From Undibacterium sp. (GTDB lineage Bacteria; Pseudomonadota; Gammaproteobacteria; Burkholderiales; Burkholderiaceae_D): DNA of 64,000 nt. Of the stretch, positions 48,504 to 57,890 are shown one piece after another; positions within the stretch are counted from its first letter, which is position 1, and each line of letters opens with the position of its first letter. Below the pieces are notes generated by a model that saw only the letters and a program-made list of their open reading frames with translations, made no database searches and was not told the DNA's origin. The translations under genes and the position numbers were made by a program. The DNA is taken from the NCBI RefSeq assembly GCF_030651495.1, contig NZ_JAUSFI010000009.1, forward strand, positions 1 through 64,000, in the 5' to 3' direction.

Positions 48504-48817
48504 TATTTCCAATCAAAAAATAGACGCCATGATGAAGACGCCTATTTTTTGGTATTTATCAAACTTTATTTCCGCCAACAGCTTGTATCCGTATCAAGAT
48601 ATAACGCTGTATAAAAATAGCCTGGCACAGAAAAACATGAATTGACGCAGTCTGACATCGAATTATGAAGACTTGATGACAAGCAAAAATCAGCATGACT
48701 CGCTGCAGATGGCAGAAAATCAGACGTGTCATAGTATGTTGGCGACAAGACGGCCAACTGTTAACCGTAGCGATCGCAGAGATGTCAGCGGCCTACCGCT
48801 ATTCCCTGCGCATCAAT

Positions 48818-49705
48818 TCACGGGTAGTCGACCGGCGCGATGCCTTTGACATTCGAGAGATAAGGCGACATCGCATTCAGGTCTGCGCCCTTGGCATGCG
48901 CGTACAAAGGCATGACTTCTGGCAAGTGGCGTTGAATTTCGGCAATTCTATTTTTGCCTGCGGGATGCGTGGAAAGCCATTGCGGCGGGGCGCCCTTGCT
49001 TGCCATGCCCATTTTTTGCCAGAGAGCGACCCCGGCACGCGGATCGTAACCGGCGCGGGCGGCGATATCGAGACCGATGACATCGGCTTCGGTTTCATCA
49101 TCACGGGAGAATTTCAGCATGCCCAAATTCGCCACGCCACCGGCCACCGAGCCGGCCAGATGTGGGTCGTAGCCCTTGACACCGGCCACCACTTCGGCCA
49201 GCCTGACGCCAAAATTGGCGACCATGGACTTACCTGCCCGAGCGGCACCATGCTCGCGCAGGGCGTGGGCGATTTCGTGTCCCATCACGATGGCAACTTC
49301 GTCATCGGTGAGCTTGAGAGTGGTCAGGATGCCGCTATAAAACGCGATTTTTCCGCCCGGCATGCAATACGCATTAATTTGCTTCGAGCCGAGTAGATTA
49401 ACCTCCCAATTCCATTGCGACGCGCGCTCGTTCCAGCGTAACGCAAACGGTTTCAACTTAGCGGCAATCGCACGCAAGCGTATCACCTGAGGATGATTGT
49501 CCGGGGCAAGGGCATGCTTCTGCTGGGCTTGCTGCATGGTTTGCAGGTATTGCTGCGCTGCTTGCCCTTCCATCGCGCCAGTCGGGGCCAGCTTACGGAA
49601 CAGTGACATGTCACCGACCTTGACGCCATCTTGCGCCATCGCCACACCGTTCAAGGCGACAAGACTGCTGATCAGTAGCAAACTAAAAAGGGGTTTCATT
49701 ATCAT
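48818..49705 (-). CDS. Exported M48-family metalloprotease
   Basis: A 295-residue periplasmic peptidase. Signal peptide (LFSLLLISSLVALNGVAMAQ), then a protease domain with HEIAH (H143, E144, H147), DDETEADVIGLDIAARAGY near residue 203 giving the third zinc ligand (Glu), and WLSTHPAGKNRIAEI, typical of the M48B (Oma1/LoiP-like) type. Two in-frame ATGs, at 49705 and 49699, start the frame. Family members degrade or refold envelope proteins. Stands alone between two long intergenic regions. Confidence 0.92.
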   Translation of the reverse strand: MIMKPLFSLLLISSLVALNGVAMAQDGVKVGDMSLFRKLAPTGAMEGQAAQQYLQTMQQAQQKHALAPDNHPQVIRLRAIAAKLKPFALRWNERASQWNWEVNLLGSKQINAYCMPGGKIAFYSGILTTLKLTDDEVAIVMGHEIAHALREHGAARAGKSMVANFGVRLAEVVAGVKGYDPHLAGSVAGGVANLGMLKFSRDDETEADVIGLDIAARAGYDPRAGVALWQKMGMASKGAPPQWLSTHPAGKNRIAEIQRHLPEVMPLYAHAKGADLNAMSPYLSNVKGIAPVDYP

Positions 49706-49782
49706 TTTTTCACAAATCGCTGGTATTTTTAGATGAGACTACAATGCTAGCGTTTGCGCTTATATCAAGTGGCAATGGTTTA

Positions 49783-51060
49783 TTACGCCGATTTATTCTC
49801 ATTCCAGGGCGCAACTTTAAACAGCAACAACATGCCAGGCAGCGCCAAAGCGAAGCAAATCAGAAAGAAATTGAACCAGCCAGTCTCCGCCACAATGAAG
49901 CCGATCAGCGCAGTGGTAAAGGTGCGCGGCACCGCCGCCAGACTGGTAAATAGCGCAAATTGGGTCGCTGTATAACGCGGATCGGTGGTTCTGGCAATAA
50001 ATGCAACGAAAGCGGAAGTCCCCAAGCCGACGCCAAATGCCTCGGACGCCAACACTACGCCCAGCAAAATCAAGTTTGGCCCCGCCTGCGCCAGTAGCGC
50101 AAAACCGAGGATGCTGAGCGCCTGCGCCAGACCAAAAATCCACAGCGCACGATTAATGCCCAGTTTGATCATCCAGACGCCACCGACGACACCGCCAGCG
50201 ATACTGCCCCAGAACAGCGTGAGTTTGGCAATCGCGCCAATTTGCGTTAACTGAAACCCCAGATCAAGAAAAAACTTGGTCGCCAGGGTGGCGGCCATGC
50301 TGTCACCCAGTCGATACAGAAAAATAAAGCTGAGTATCCAGAAGGCATTGACCCAGCCATCGCGCGAAATAAATTCCCTAAATGGCAATTTCACCGCGTC
50401 TTCTATGGTTTTTGGCGGCTCGCCATACACCTGTGGCTCTTTGACCAGCAGTGTGCAGATCAATCCCGGCAACATGAAGGCGGCGGTAATCCAGAATACC
50501 CAGTTCCAGGAAATCAGATCTGCCAAAATCAGCGACAGAGCGCCAGGCACCAGACCGGCCATTTTGTAGGCATTGACTTTGACTGCAGCCCCCAGCCCTT
50601 GCTCGTTATCGGTCAAAATTTCACGGCTGTAGGCATCGATCACGATATCTTGACTGGCAGACAGGAAGGCAACCATGATCGCGCATCCGACGATCAGCGA
50701 AAGCTGATTCAATGGGTCCAGCATGCCCATAGAGCCGATCGCAAAAAACAAGCCGGTCTGTGTCAGCGCCATCCAACCACGTCGCCGCCCCAGGCTACCG
50801 AAGCTAAACCTATCCATCAGGGGCGACCAGAGGAACTTCCAGGGATAGGGAAACATCACCAGCGTGAACAAGCCAATTGCCTTGATATTTAATCCAGACT
50901 TGGATAGCCAGGCTTGCACCAGATTGATCAGGATGAAAAGCGGCAAGCCCGAACTGAAGCCCAGAAACACCAGGGTCAGCATGCGGCGATTCAGATAACT
51001 GTGCCAGCTGCCTGAGGGGTTTTCGGTATTCAAGCTAGGCGGATTCTTAGTCGTTGTCAT
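49783..51060 (-). CDS. ampG: AmpG-like muropeptide MFS transporter
   Basis: A 425-residue major-facilitator protein with about twelve to fourteen hydrophobic segments. RRMLTLVFLGFSSGLPLFIL at the start, FPYPWKFLWSPLMDRFSFG (AmpG-type loop 2-3), and ASQDIVIDAYSREIL are the AmpG family blocks. AmpG imports anhydro-muropeptides for cell-wall recycling. The open frame begins earlier, inside metW, but the ATG at 51060 starts the family-like sequence and leaves 19 bases to metW. Same strand as metX-metW, so possibly co-transcribed. Confidence 0.9.
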   Translation of the reverse strand: MTTTKNPPSLNTENPSGSWHSYLNRRMLTLVFLGFSSGLPLFILINLVQAWLSKSGLNIKAIGLFTLVMFPYPWKFLWSPLMDRFSFGSLGRRRGWMALTQTGLFFAIGSMGMLDPLNQLSLIVGCAIMVAFLSASQDIVIDAYSREILTDNEQGLGAAVKVNAYKMAGLVPGALSLILADLISWNWVFWITAAFMLPGLICTLLVKEPQVYGEPPKTIEDAVKLPFREFISRDGWVNAFWILSFIFLYRLGDSMAATLATKFFLDLGFQLTQIGAIAKLTLFWGSIAGGVVGGVWMIKLGINRALWIFGLAQALSILGFALLAQAGPNLILLGVVLASEAFGVGLGTSAFVAFIARTTDPRYTATQFALFTSLAAVPRTFTTALIGFIVAETGWFNFFLICFALALPGMLLLFKVAPWNENKSA

Positions 51061-51079
51061 GTAATAAACGTCATTGTGA

Positions 51080-51682
51080 CTACTTTTTTCTGAGTCTAAA
51101 AACAGCCAAACTGCCACGCAAATTCGGTAAAAATTTGATTGGCTTACCTTCATGCAATGCCATGCATTCCATGACGGTTAAACCGAGATCATCAGCCAGA
51201 TCGGCGAAATCATAGATGGTGGCGCAGCGCACGTTGGGGGTGTCGTACCATTCATAAGGCAAAGCCTTCGAGACCGGCATTTTGCCACGCAATAGCGCGG
51301 TGCGATGTGGCCAGTAACCAAAATTAGGGAAGGATACGATCGCTTCCTTACCGACGCGGGCGATGTCACGCAACAGCGGCTCGACATGCTTCATCATCTG
51401 CAACGACGACAGGCAGAGCACCGTATCAAAGGCATTGTCAGAAAAAATGCTCAGGCCGTTTTCCATATCTTGCTGGATCACGTTGACGCCGCGCTGTGCG
51501 CATGCCAGCACCTTATCGTCAGCGATCTCGACGCCGTAGCCGCTGCAGTGTTTATCACTTTGCAGGTAATCGAGCATCACACCGTCACCGCAACCGACAT
51601 CCAAGACATGGGCATTCGGTTTGATCCAGTGCGCGATGAAAGCTAAGTCAGGGCGCAGGGTATTGAGTTCGGTAAAATTCAT
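51080..51682 (-). CDS. metW: Methionine biosynthesis protein MetW
   Basis: A 200-residue class I methyltransferase-fold protein. [20 protein letters not shown] then [10 protein letters not shown] is motif [21 protein letters not shown] and [11 protein letters not shown] are MetW hallmarks. MetW is paired with MetX in proteobacteria and is needed for full acyltransferase activity; its own methyltransferase reaction is unproven. Its start overlaps the metX stop by 4 bases. Confidence 0.93.
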   Translation of the reverse strand: MNFTELNTLRPDLAFIAHWIKPNAHVLDVGCGDGVMLDYLQSDKHCSGYGVEIADDKVLACAQRGVNVIQQDMENGLSIFSDNAFDTVLCLSSLQMMKHVEPLLRDIARVGKEAIVSFPNFGYWPHRTALLRGKMPVSKALPYEWYDTPNVRCATIYDFADLADDLGLTVMECMALHEGKPIKFLPNLRGSLAVFRLRKK

Positions 51683-52824
51683 GCCAGTTCCTTGGCGATA
51701 CGGGTGTAATAGGCGGCGATCAAATTCAGATAACGCGCATCGTCGAGCAAAAAGGCATCGTGGCCATGCGGGGCATCAATTTCTGCGTAGCTGACGGTGC
51801 GCTTATTATTGACGAGCGCCTGGACAATTTCGCGGCTGCGTTCAGGCGAAAAACGCCAATCCGTGGTAAACGATGCCAGCAAGAACTGTGCTTTGGTATT
51901 GGCCAAGGCTTTGGTCAAATCACCGCCAAACGCACGCGCCGGATCAAAATAATCAAGTGCCTTGGTGATCAGTAAATAGGTGTTGGCATCAAAATAATCT
52001 GCAAATTTATCCCCTTGATAACGCAGATAAGATTCGATCTCAAAATCGACACCAAAGCCGAATTGATATTCGCCGTTTTTCAGATCGCGGCCAAATTTTT
52101 CTGCCATGTCATCGTTCGACAGATAGGTAATATGACCTATCATGCGTGCCACTCGCAAACCATTGCGCGGCACCACCTTGTGGGCATAAAAATCCCCGCC
52201 GTGAAAATCAGGATCGGTCAGAATCGCCTGGCGAGCGACATCATTAAAGGCGATGTTTTGCGCCGAAAGTTTAGGCGTCGAGGCAATCACCAAGCAATGG
52301 CGTAAACGCTCCGGAAACATGATGCTCCAGGCCAGCGCCTGCATGCCGCCCAGCGAACCGCCCATCACGGCGGCAAACTGCTGTATTCCCATGACATCGG
52401 CCAACCGTGCCTGCGCACTGACCCAGTCTTCTACCGTCACCACCGGAAAATCCGCGCCATAGGGTTTCCCCGTTGCGGGGTTATGATGCATCGGGCCGGT
52501 AGAGCCAAAGCAAGAGCCGAGATTATTCACGCCGATGACGAAAAACTGATTCGTATCCAGGGCCTTACCGGGACCGACCATATTGTCCCACCAGCCAATA
52601 TTTTTCGGCTGATCAGCATAGTAGCCGGCCACATGATGCGAAGCATTGAGCGCATGGCAGACCAGCACGGCATTCGATTTATCGGCATTTAACGTGCCGT
52701 AGGTTTCTACCATCAGCGTGTAATCGGCCAGGCTCGCCCCGCTTTGCAAAGGCAGCGGTTCGGTGAAGCGATACGCCTGTGGCGCGACGACGCCTATGGA
52801 TGACACGATTCCTATGGATGACAT
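51679..52824 (-). CDS. metX: Homoserine O-acyltransferase MetX
   Basis: A 381-residue alpha/beta-hydrolase-fold enzyme that activates homoserine for methionine synthesis. [19 protein letters not shown], the nucleophile elbow in [13 protein letters not shown], and the catalytic Asp/His in the C-terminal part ([26 protein letters not shown]). In betaproteobacteria MetX usually uses succinyl-CoA. The ATG at 52824 has GGGAAG 5 bases before it and is preferred over the upstream frame extension. A SAM-II-like leader lies upstream, so expression should fall when SAM is abundant. Confidence 0.95.
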   Translation of the reverse strand: MSSIGIVSSIGVVAPQAYRFTEPLPLQSGASLADYTLMVETYGTLNADKSNAVLVCHALNASHHVAGYYADQPKNIGWWDNMVGPGKALDTNQFFVIGVNNLGSCFGSTGPMHHNPATGKPYGADFPVVTVEDWVSAQARLADVMGIQQFAAVMGGSLGGMQALAWSIMFPERLRHCLVIASTPKLSAQNIAFNDVARQAILTDPDFHGGDFYAHKVVPRNGLRVARMIGHITYLSNDDMAEKFGRDLKNGEYQFGFGVDFEIESYLRYQGDKFADYFDANTYLLITKALDYFDPARAFGGDLTKALANTKAQFLLASFTTDWRFSPERSREIVQALVNNKRTVSYAEIDAPHGHDAFLLDDARYLNLIAAYYTRIAKELA

Positions 52825-52910
52825 ACATTCTTCCCGTGAGATCGATGATCTCTTGTGCAAGGTGTTCAAAGAGGCTAAAAGAAGGGTTGAATGAAGGGAG
52901 AACTGCGGCA

Positions 52911-52990
52911 TTCAAGCTCGCTTTAGCCGTATTTATTTATTTCAGTTTCCTGAAACTGCGCCCGCAAGCTGATTTCAAATCGGCGCTTAA
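52911..52990 (-). promoter_or_regulatory. SAM-II-like riboswitch upstream of metX
   Basis: Read on the minus strand from 52986, GCGCCGATTTGAAATCAGCT is followed by TGCGGGCGC: a short stem (GCGCC/GGCGC) enclosing GATTTGAAATCAGCTTGC, and after an A-rich spacer the block GGCTAAAGC at 52928-52920. This GC-stem, GATTTGA, CTTGC, GCTAAA order fits the SAM-II (metA/SAM-alpha) pseudoknot, which typically precedes metA/metX. It sits about 100 bases before the metX start. The rest of the 820-base gap holds an IS5 remnant (53067-53354) and the flhD promoter. Confidence 0.6.
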
Positions 52991-53066
52991 GTCATGAAGG
53001 ATAACCAACTCTGCGCCGTGCGTCAAACATCAGGCCGCACAGCGCCTGTCATCACCGACCTTGTGC

Positions 53067-53354
53067 TTAGGAAAACGCAGATTTAATCCTAAAACTGCTG
53101 AATGATCATCGAACGTAAAAGTCAAATAGCCATTGCCCGCGACGAATTGTAAAAAATCAAGACATCGACTCCCTCCCACATCAGTTTTGCCAAAGCGAAA
53201 TACGCAAAGAAAAAGAAGCAAACGCGGCGCGAGATATTTTTAGCAAGATGGAGCAAGTCGTGCCATGCTCAAGATTGATGGAAGTGATAGCGTCGCATTC
53301 CCCCAAGAGCGGTAAACTATTGGAAACACAAATTTGGATTAAATCCGCGTTTCC
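53067..53354 (+). mobile_element. IS5-family remnant with both terminal repeats
   Basis: Terminal inverted repeats (left 53067-53093 with GGAAAACGCAGATTTAATCC, right ending GGATTAAATCCGCGTTTCC at 53354) enclose about 226 bases. From 53180 one frame reads ISFAKAKYAKKKKQTRREIF, then after a frameshift KMEQVVPCSRLMEVIA and PKSGK, which is the N-terminal region of IS5-family transposases. The rest of the transposase is missing. The element at 55654-55717 has the same ends with the core deleted, so both come from one IS. Confidence 0.8.
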
Positions 53355-53420
53355 TCAGGAAAAACGGTGTGTTACCGCGCGAATTTGGTTGATGATCCGC
53401 AATAAAATTGTTTAAAACGA

Positions 53421-53449
53421 TTGACAAGCTTATTTGGGCTAGCTACTCT
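53421..53449 (+). promoter_or_regulatory. Candidate sigma-70 promoter for flhD
   Basis: A perfect -35 TTGACA (53421-53426), a 17-base spacer and TACTCT (53444-53449) as -10. It would give a 5' leader of about 190 bases before flhD, similar in length to the E. coli flhDC leader. It lies about 70 bases after the IS5 remnant. Confidence 0.5.
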
Positions 53450-53644
53450 TGCCACCCGGCATTAAGATTGGGGAGTTTTTTGTACGATAAAAAATCAGCC
53501 AAGGAAATGCGGAAAAATCGGATACTGCAGCGGCCCAGCATTGTTGAAAATGTTTGAAGCTGCACTAAAAAAGTTCACTGTCCCTATTTTTCCGAGCACA
53601 GTTAAAACGCTGAATTTTAATAATTATTATCGTAAAGGTTGAAC

Positions 53645-53962
53645 ATGTTATTGAGTGACTATTTGTCGGAAATTCGCTCAGTTAATCTCAGTTATCTAAT
53701 GATTGCATCGCAATTAATCAGACATGATAGGGCGGAAGCGATTTTTCGCCTGGGTATCAATGCTGATGTAGCCGACATGATTGTTGGCATGAACAATAAT
53801 CAGTTATTGAAACTAGCGGAGTCCAATATCATGCTGACACGCTTTCGTTTTGATGACAGCAAGATTTTTGCCAATGCAATTAAGAATAAGAACGAAAATG
53901 CGTTCAATCCATCGCACGTCGACATATTATTGTCTGGGCAAAAAGCTGAAATAATCACTTAA
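53645..53962 (+). CDS. flhD: Flagellar master regulator subunit FlhD
   Basis: A 105-residue protein of the FlhD family. YLSEIRSVNLSYLMIASQLI, AIFRLGIN and LLKLAESNIMLTRFRFDD align with E. coli FlhD (INLSYLLLAQRLI, MFRLGIN, VKLAETNQLVCHFRFD). FlhD forms FlhD4C2, which activates class II flagellar genes. The ATG at 53645 has AAAGG six bases before it; an in-frame TTG at 53639 is too close to that site. Unusually it is followed 2 bases later by an unrelated gene, and flhC lies 1.1 kb downstream. Confidence 0.92.
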   Translation: MLLSDYLSEIRSVNLSYLMIASQLIRHDRAEAIFRLGINADVADMIVGMNNNQLLKLAESNIMLTRFRFDDSKIFANAIKNKNENAFNPSHVDILLSGQKAEIIT

Positions 53963-53964
53963 GT

Positions 53965-54990
53965 ATGCAGGCTGTTTCGAATCGCAGGGCATTTAATGAC
54001 AGACAATCAAGTCAACAGCATGAGTCGATTGTAAGACGTCAACCGGCACCCGCTCAATTATATTTAGATGCTGCCAGTGTGATTGAGCGCGGGCGAAGCC
54101 GTATTCTGAGCATTCCCGATTTGCGCTCTGCCTTGATTCCGCTTGACGAAAAGGAAGAGGGGGGCAATTGGAGTCGTGCGTTTTATTTGGGGCAAGCCGA
54201 TCTCGAACCTTGGACCTCATTTTATGAGGGATATAAGAAATCCATTTTATTTGCGCAAACGACCCCAACGCATGCTGCTGTCTGGAATCCGGATGACGAA
54301 GCGCAGGTGAACTTGCAGTTGCAATACGAAGTGCAGGCAATTCTGAGTTTGCGTAAACTCGATCCCAAAATCATCTTCGCACCTGTCGTGCAGATTAGCC
54401 GGACGGCTGAATATTTTGACTTGATTTCGGAGATATCGATAGGCGATGACCCGCAATATTTACAGTCATTGGACAGAATTTCCAAAGAAATTCATGAAAA
54501 GCGATTAATTCAGGCGGTGGAACAGGGTCGTCAGATGGGGGAACGTCTGTATCATAACTTGCTAGGGGAGAATTACATCAACCTTTCCAAGGAGTGGGAA
54601 AATATCCATCAGCGTGCTCCGAATGTCAATGAAATGCATAGTATGTTTTCTACTGGGAATATTCTCACTAAGCCACAGCGAACTATACCTTTGGCGAAGA
54701 GTAGTCCTCCCATAAAATATCCCCGGCCAGCCGAACCTGTCCTGCCCATGGCTACGCGCTATCCGTCTGCAAGCATACTGCGCCATCCGCACGAAAAATT
54801 GAAACCTGCCCAGGCGGCAAAAACCGTGCTACCGCCGCCCGCCGCCATAGTGAACGCCGAACCGGAAGTTGCACCAAAAACCAGCGTGCAAGAAAAAGTC
54901 CGGGGTCCGCACAGAGGGAAAATTTTCCTGCATTTAATACCCCTGAGTATAGTTATCAGCCTGCTAGCAACTTACGCGCTGCTAACCTGA
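53965..54990 (+). CDS. Unrecognised tail-anchored protein encoded between flhD and flhC
   Basis: A 341-residue protein with no signal peptide, a soluble N-terminal part (about 1-230) and a proline-rich stretch (about 235-315). It ends in a single hydrophobic helix (IPLSIVISLLATYALLT, residues about 325-341) at the very C-terminus, the pattern of a tail-anchored inner-membrane protein. Blocks such as WTSFYEGYKKSILFAQTTPT, AILSLRKLDPKIIFAPVVQI and GRQMGERLYHNLLGE look conserved in style, but I recognise no family. The ATG is 2 bases after the flhD stop, implying translational coupling; flhC starts 55 bases after its stop. A role in controlling or localising FlhDC is inference from position. Confidence 0.75.
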   Translation: MQAVSNRRAFNDRQSSQQHESIVRRQPAPAQLYLDAASVIERGRSRILSIPDLRSALIPLDEKEEGGNWSRAFYLGQADLEPWTSFYEGYKKSILFAQTTPTHAAVWNPDDEAQVNLQLQYEVQAILSLRKLDPKIIFAPVVQISRTAEYFDLISEISIGDDPQYLQSLDRISKEIHEKRLIQAVEQGRQMGERLYHNLLGENYINLSKEWENIHQRAPNVNEMHSMFSTGNILTKPQRTIPLAKSSPPIKYPRPAEPVLPMATRYPSASILRHPHEKLKPAQAAKTVLPPPAAIVNAEPEVAPKTSVQEKVRGPHRGKIFLHLIPLSIVISLLATYALLT

Positions 54991-55045
54991 CAAGTAAAGA
55001 TTTTGCTTGCATCAGAATGGAAACACTTTGAATAAAGATTGAAGT

Positions 55046-55588
55046 ATGTGTAAGAAAAGTATAGTGACCGAAGCACAGGAAATCCAAATTGCGATAGAGT
55101 TGATTAAGTTGGGTGCACGCTTGCAATTGTTAATATCCGAAACCTCTATTTCACGGGAGCGCCTGCTCAAGCTGTATAAGGAATTAAGGGGAATTTCACC
55201 GCCGAAAGGGATGTTGCCATTCTCCACCGACTGGTTCATTACCTGGCAGCCGAATATTCATGCTTCGCTGTTCATTAATATCCATCAGTATTTGCTGGAA
55301 CATGCGGAGATTTCTGGCATAGAAGCGATCATGAAAGCCTACCGTTTGTATCTTGAGCAGGTGGAGGTACTCGATAATGGCGAGGCGATTTTGTCATTGA
55401 CCCGAGCCTGGACGCTGGTGCGGTTTTTTGAATGCAATATGCTGGCGACTCAGCACTGCAAGAAATGTAGCGGGAAATTTATCGTGCATAAATTTGATCT
55501 GCATTTCCACTATATCTGTGGCTTATGCGACCCCCCTTCCCGGGCCGGTAAAACTAAAGGGATAAAAGCCAGTGCCTTGCTTGAGTAA
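55046..55588 (+). CDS. flhC: Flagellar master regulator subunit FlhC
   Basis: A 180-residue protein closely matching FlhC: KSIVTEAQEIQIAIELI, LGARLQLLISETSISRERL, PPKGMLPFSTDWFITW, AYRLYLEQVEV and ALTRAWTLVRFFE-type blocks. The zinc-binding cysteines are present as CKKC (138, 141) and CGLC (158, 161). FlhC supplies most of the DNA binding in FlhD4C2. It is separated from flhD by a 1-kb gene, where the two are normally adjacent. No other flagellar gene is in the window. Confidence 0.92.
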   Translation: MCKKSIVTEAQEIQIAIELIKLGARLQLLISETSISRERLLKLYKELRGISPPKGMLPFSTDWFITWQPNIHASLFINIHQYLLEHAEISGIEAIMKAYRLYLEQVEVLDNGEAILSLTRAWTLVRFFECNMLATQHCKKCSGKFIVHKFDLHFHYICGLCDPPSRAGKTKGIKASALLE

Positions 55589-55653
55589 ATCCTTCCGTTC
55601 CTAAGCTGAAGCACTGTGACTCAGCAGCTTGCCTTACTCCATACTGAATCGAC

Positions 55654-55717
55654 TAAGGAAACGCAGATTTAATCCTAAATTGGAAACACAAATTTGGATT
55701 AAATCCGCGTTTTTTTA
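55654..55717. repeat. IS5-derived miniature inverted repeat at the ptsI stop codon
   Basis: Left arm (from 55654, GGAAACGCAGATTTAATCC) and right arm (GGATTAAATCCGCG) pair at about 20 of 23 positions around an 18-20-base middle. Ends and middle match the IS5 remnant at 53067-53354 with its ~226-base core absent. The right end includes the ptsI stop codon (TAA, minus strand, 55717-55715). It separates convergent flhC and ptsI and may end both transcripts. Confidence 0.8.
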
Positions 55718-57493
55718 GTGCAAACCAGCACCAGATTCAGAACCAGCGCCAGCCAATTGCGCCAGCGTCTCTTGTATCATTGCAGGCTCATACGAACGCA
55801 GGATTTTTTTGATGTAGGGCTGCAAACTGTCGATACGGGTATTCAAAATTTCCTGCTTCACTTCCGGCAGTAAGGCGGGAGGCATCGATAATTCGCGAAA
55901 ACCCATGCCAATGAGCAAACGGGTGAGGCGCACATCGCCCGCCATACCACCGCAAATGGCAACCGGAATACCCGCCTTCTCTGCCGCGTTGACCGTCATT
56001 TGCAGCAATTGGAGTATCGCCGGATGCGTATCGTTGTACAGATGGGCCACTTCATGATCGGCACGGTCGATTGCCAGTGTGTACTGGATCAGATCGTTGG
56101 TGCCGACCGAGAGAAAATCGAGCTTTTTGACAAACAATGGCAAGCTGAGCGCCGCGGCGGGCACCTCGATCATCGCGCCCACCAGGATTTTCTGGTCAAA
56201 ATTTTTGTTTTCTGCCGCCAGTTCTGCCTTGGCTTGCGCTATCATCGCCAGCGACTGGTCGATCTCGAAGGCGTGTGCGATCATCGGGATCAACATATGC
56301 ACCGTACCGAAAGCGGAAGCACGCAAAATCGCGCGCAACTGCGGCAGGAAAATTTGCGGTTCTTTCAGGCAATAACGAATCGCCCGCAAACCCAATGCCG
56401 GATTCAGGATATTGTGTTCGCCGGCCTCCATTGGTTTGTCAGCACCGACATCCAATGTGCGGATCGTGACCGGCCGACCTTTCATCGCCAATACCGCATC
56501 GCGATAGGCAATGAATTGTTCGTCTTCGGTCGGTAGCTGATGCTCTTGTCCGGTACGCCCCATGAATAGAAATTCGGAACGGAATAAGCCGACCCCATTC
56601 GCTCCTGCCGCCAGCGCGGCAACCGCATCTTGTGGCAATTCAATGTTCGCCAATAAGCTGATCTCGACACCATCAAGCGTCACGGCCTGTGTTTTTTTCA
56701 GTCTGGCCAGTTTTTTGCGCACTTTCAGCAGCACGGCCTGACGATCGCGGAACTGGCCGATTACCAGCGCTGAAGGCGCAACAATCACGACGCCGGCATC
56801 GCTATCGACAATGAGCCAGTCATCCTGCTCGATCAGGCGCGTCGCATTACCCATGCCTACCACGGCCGGTATACCCAGGCTGCGTGAAACGATGGCGGTA
56901 TGTGAATTTTGCCCGCCTTCGTCGGTCACAAAACCAGTAAACGCCACATTGCGAAACTGCATCATGTCGGCCGGTGAAATGTCTCGTGCCACCACGATCA
57001 TGTTGGCATTGCGCTCATCCACGCCGGTAGAGCGCGGCAAGCTATGGGCCGTGCCAGTCAAGACTTTGAGTACCCGGTCGGCGACTTGCTGAATATCGGC
57101 TTTGCGTTCGCGCAGGTAATCATCTTCAATTTCATTAAACTGTGCCGACAGCGCATCAATCTGCGTGACCAGCGCCCATTCGGCGTTGTAATGGCGGGTG
57201 CGGATAATATCGAGCGGCTCTTCGCAAATCATCGGGTCGGACAGGATCAGGGCATGTACATCCAGAAAAGCGCCGATCTCGGTTGGGGCATCTGCCGGCA
57301 AATCGGACCAGATGGTCTGCAACTCTTTATGTACTTGGGCAATCGCTGCCTGCAGGCGTTGCACTTCGGCTTCCACTTGCTCTTGCGCGATCAGATAATG
57401 CTGCACATCCAATGCAGCGGGACGCAGCAGATGGGCGCGGCCGATGGTGATGCCACGCGAGATGGGGATACCTTGCAGTGTGAATGATGCCAT
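55715..57493 (-). CDS. ptsI: Phosphoenolpyruvate-protein phosphotransferase (Enzyme I)
   Basis: A 592-residue enzyme passing phosphate from PEP to HPr. Swivelling domain with active-site His198 in EGGQNSHTAIVSRSLG, and a PEP-binding barrel with GANGVGLFRSEFLFMGR, IRTLDVGADKP, GAMIEVPAAAL, DFLSVGTNDLIQYTLAIDR and VAICGGMAGD with its conserved Cys. Together with ptsH and an EIIA of mannose type but no sugar permease nearby, it fits the regulatory phosphotransfer chain common in betaproteobacteria. Stop codon lies in a miniature element. Confidence 0.96.
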   Translation of the reverse strand: MASFTLQGIPISRGITIGRAHLLRPAALDVQHYLIAQEQVEAEVQRLQAAIAQVHKELQTIWSDLPADAPTEIGAFLDVHALILSDPMICEEPLDIIRTRHYNAEWALVTQIDALSAQFNEIEDDYLRERKADIQQVADRVLKVLTGTAHSLPRSTGVDERNANMIVVARDISPADMMQFRNVAFTGFVTDEGGQNSHTAIVSRSLGIPAVVGMGNATRLIEQDDWLIVDSDAGVVIVAPSALVIGQFRDRQAVLLKVRKKLARLKKTQAVTLDGVEISLLANIELPQDAVAALAAGANGVGLFRSEFLFMGRTGQEHQLPTEDEQFIAYRDAVLAMKGRPVTIRTLDVGADKPMEAGEHNILNPALGLRAIRYCLKEPQIFLPQLRAILRASAFGTVHMLIPMIAHAFEIDQSLAMIAQAKAELAAENKNFDQKILVGAMIEVPAAALSLPLFVKKLDFLSVGTNDLIQYTLAIDRADHEVAHLYNDTHPAILQLLQMTVNAAEKAGIPVAICGGMAGDVRLTRLLIGMGFRELSMPPALLPEVKQEILNTRIDSLQPYIKKILRSYEPAMIQETLAQLAGAGSESGAGLH

Positions 57494-57586
57494 GCTGTGC
57501 TTTGCTCTTTTATATGCTCGTTGACGGATGATCTGTGAGACTTACGGCAATTTTCCTTGCAACTTGGGTGCGACTGCTGGTAGCGC

Positions 57587-57856
57587 TTACTCGCCTTCAC
57601 CAAACTTATCATTGACCAGAGCGAGGATGGCATCAAAGCATTCTTGCTCATCGGCACCGTTAGTCTCCAGCAGCACCTTACTGCCCTTGCCTGCGGCCAG
57701 CATCATGACACCCATGATGGATTTGCCGTTAACACGGCGGCTGTTGCGAGTTAACCAAACCTCACTTTTGAATTTTCCTGCCATTTGCGTCAATTTTGCC
57801 GAAGCGCGTGCGTGCAGGCCAAGTTTATTCACGATTTCAATTTCTTGCTGAATCAT
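57587..57856 (-). CDS. ptsH: Phosphocarrier protein HPr
   Basis: An 89-residue HPr: phosphorylated His15 in KLGLHARASAK and the regulatory-site Ser46 in NGKSIMGVMMLAAGKG. Ser46 with the surrounding residues resembles HPrs that are also HprK substrates. It lies between the EIIA gene (34 bases upstream) and ptsI (93 bases downstream). Confidence 0.96.
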   Translation of the reverse strand: MIQQEIEIVNKLGLHARASAKLTQMAGKFKSEVWLTRNSRRVNGKSIMGVMMLAAGKGSKVLLETNGADEQECFDAILALVNDKFGEGE

Positions 57857-57890
57857 TCTGCGTTCACTTTTCTATCAAAATTAGGGGAAT

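Noticed and set aside
53030-53221. Minus-strand 63-codon frame near the IS5 remnant
   Set aside because: It crosses the element's left terminal repeat and has no recognisable sequence; the plus strand carries the transposase remnant.
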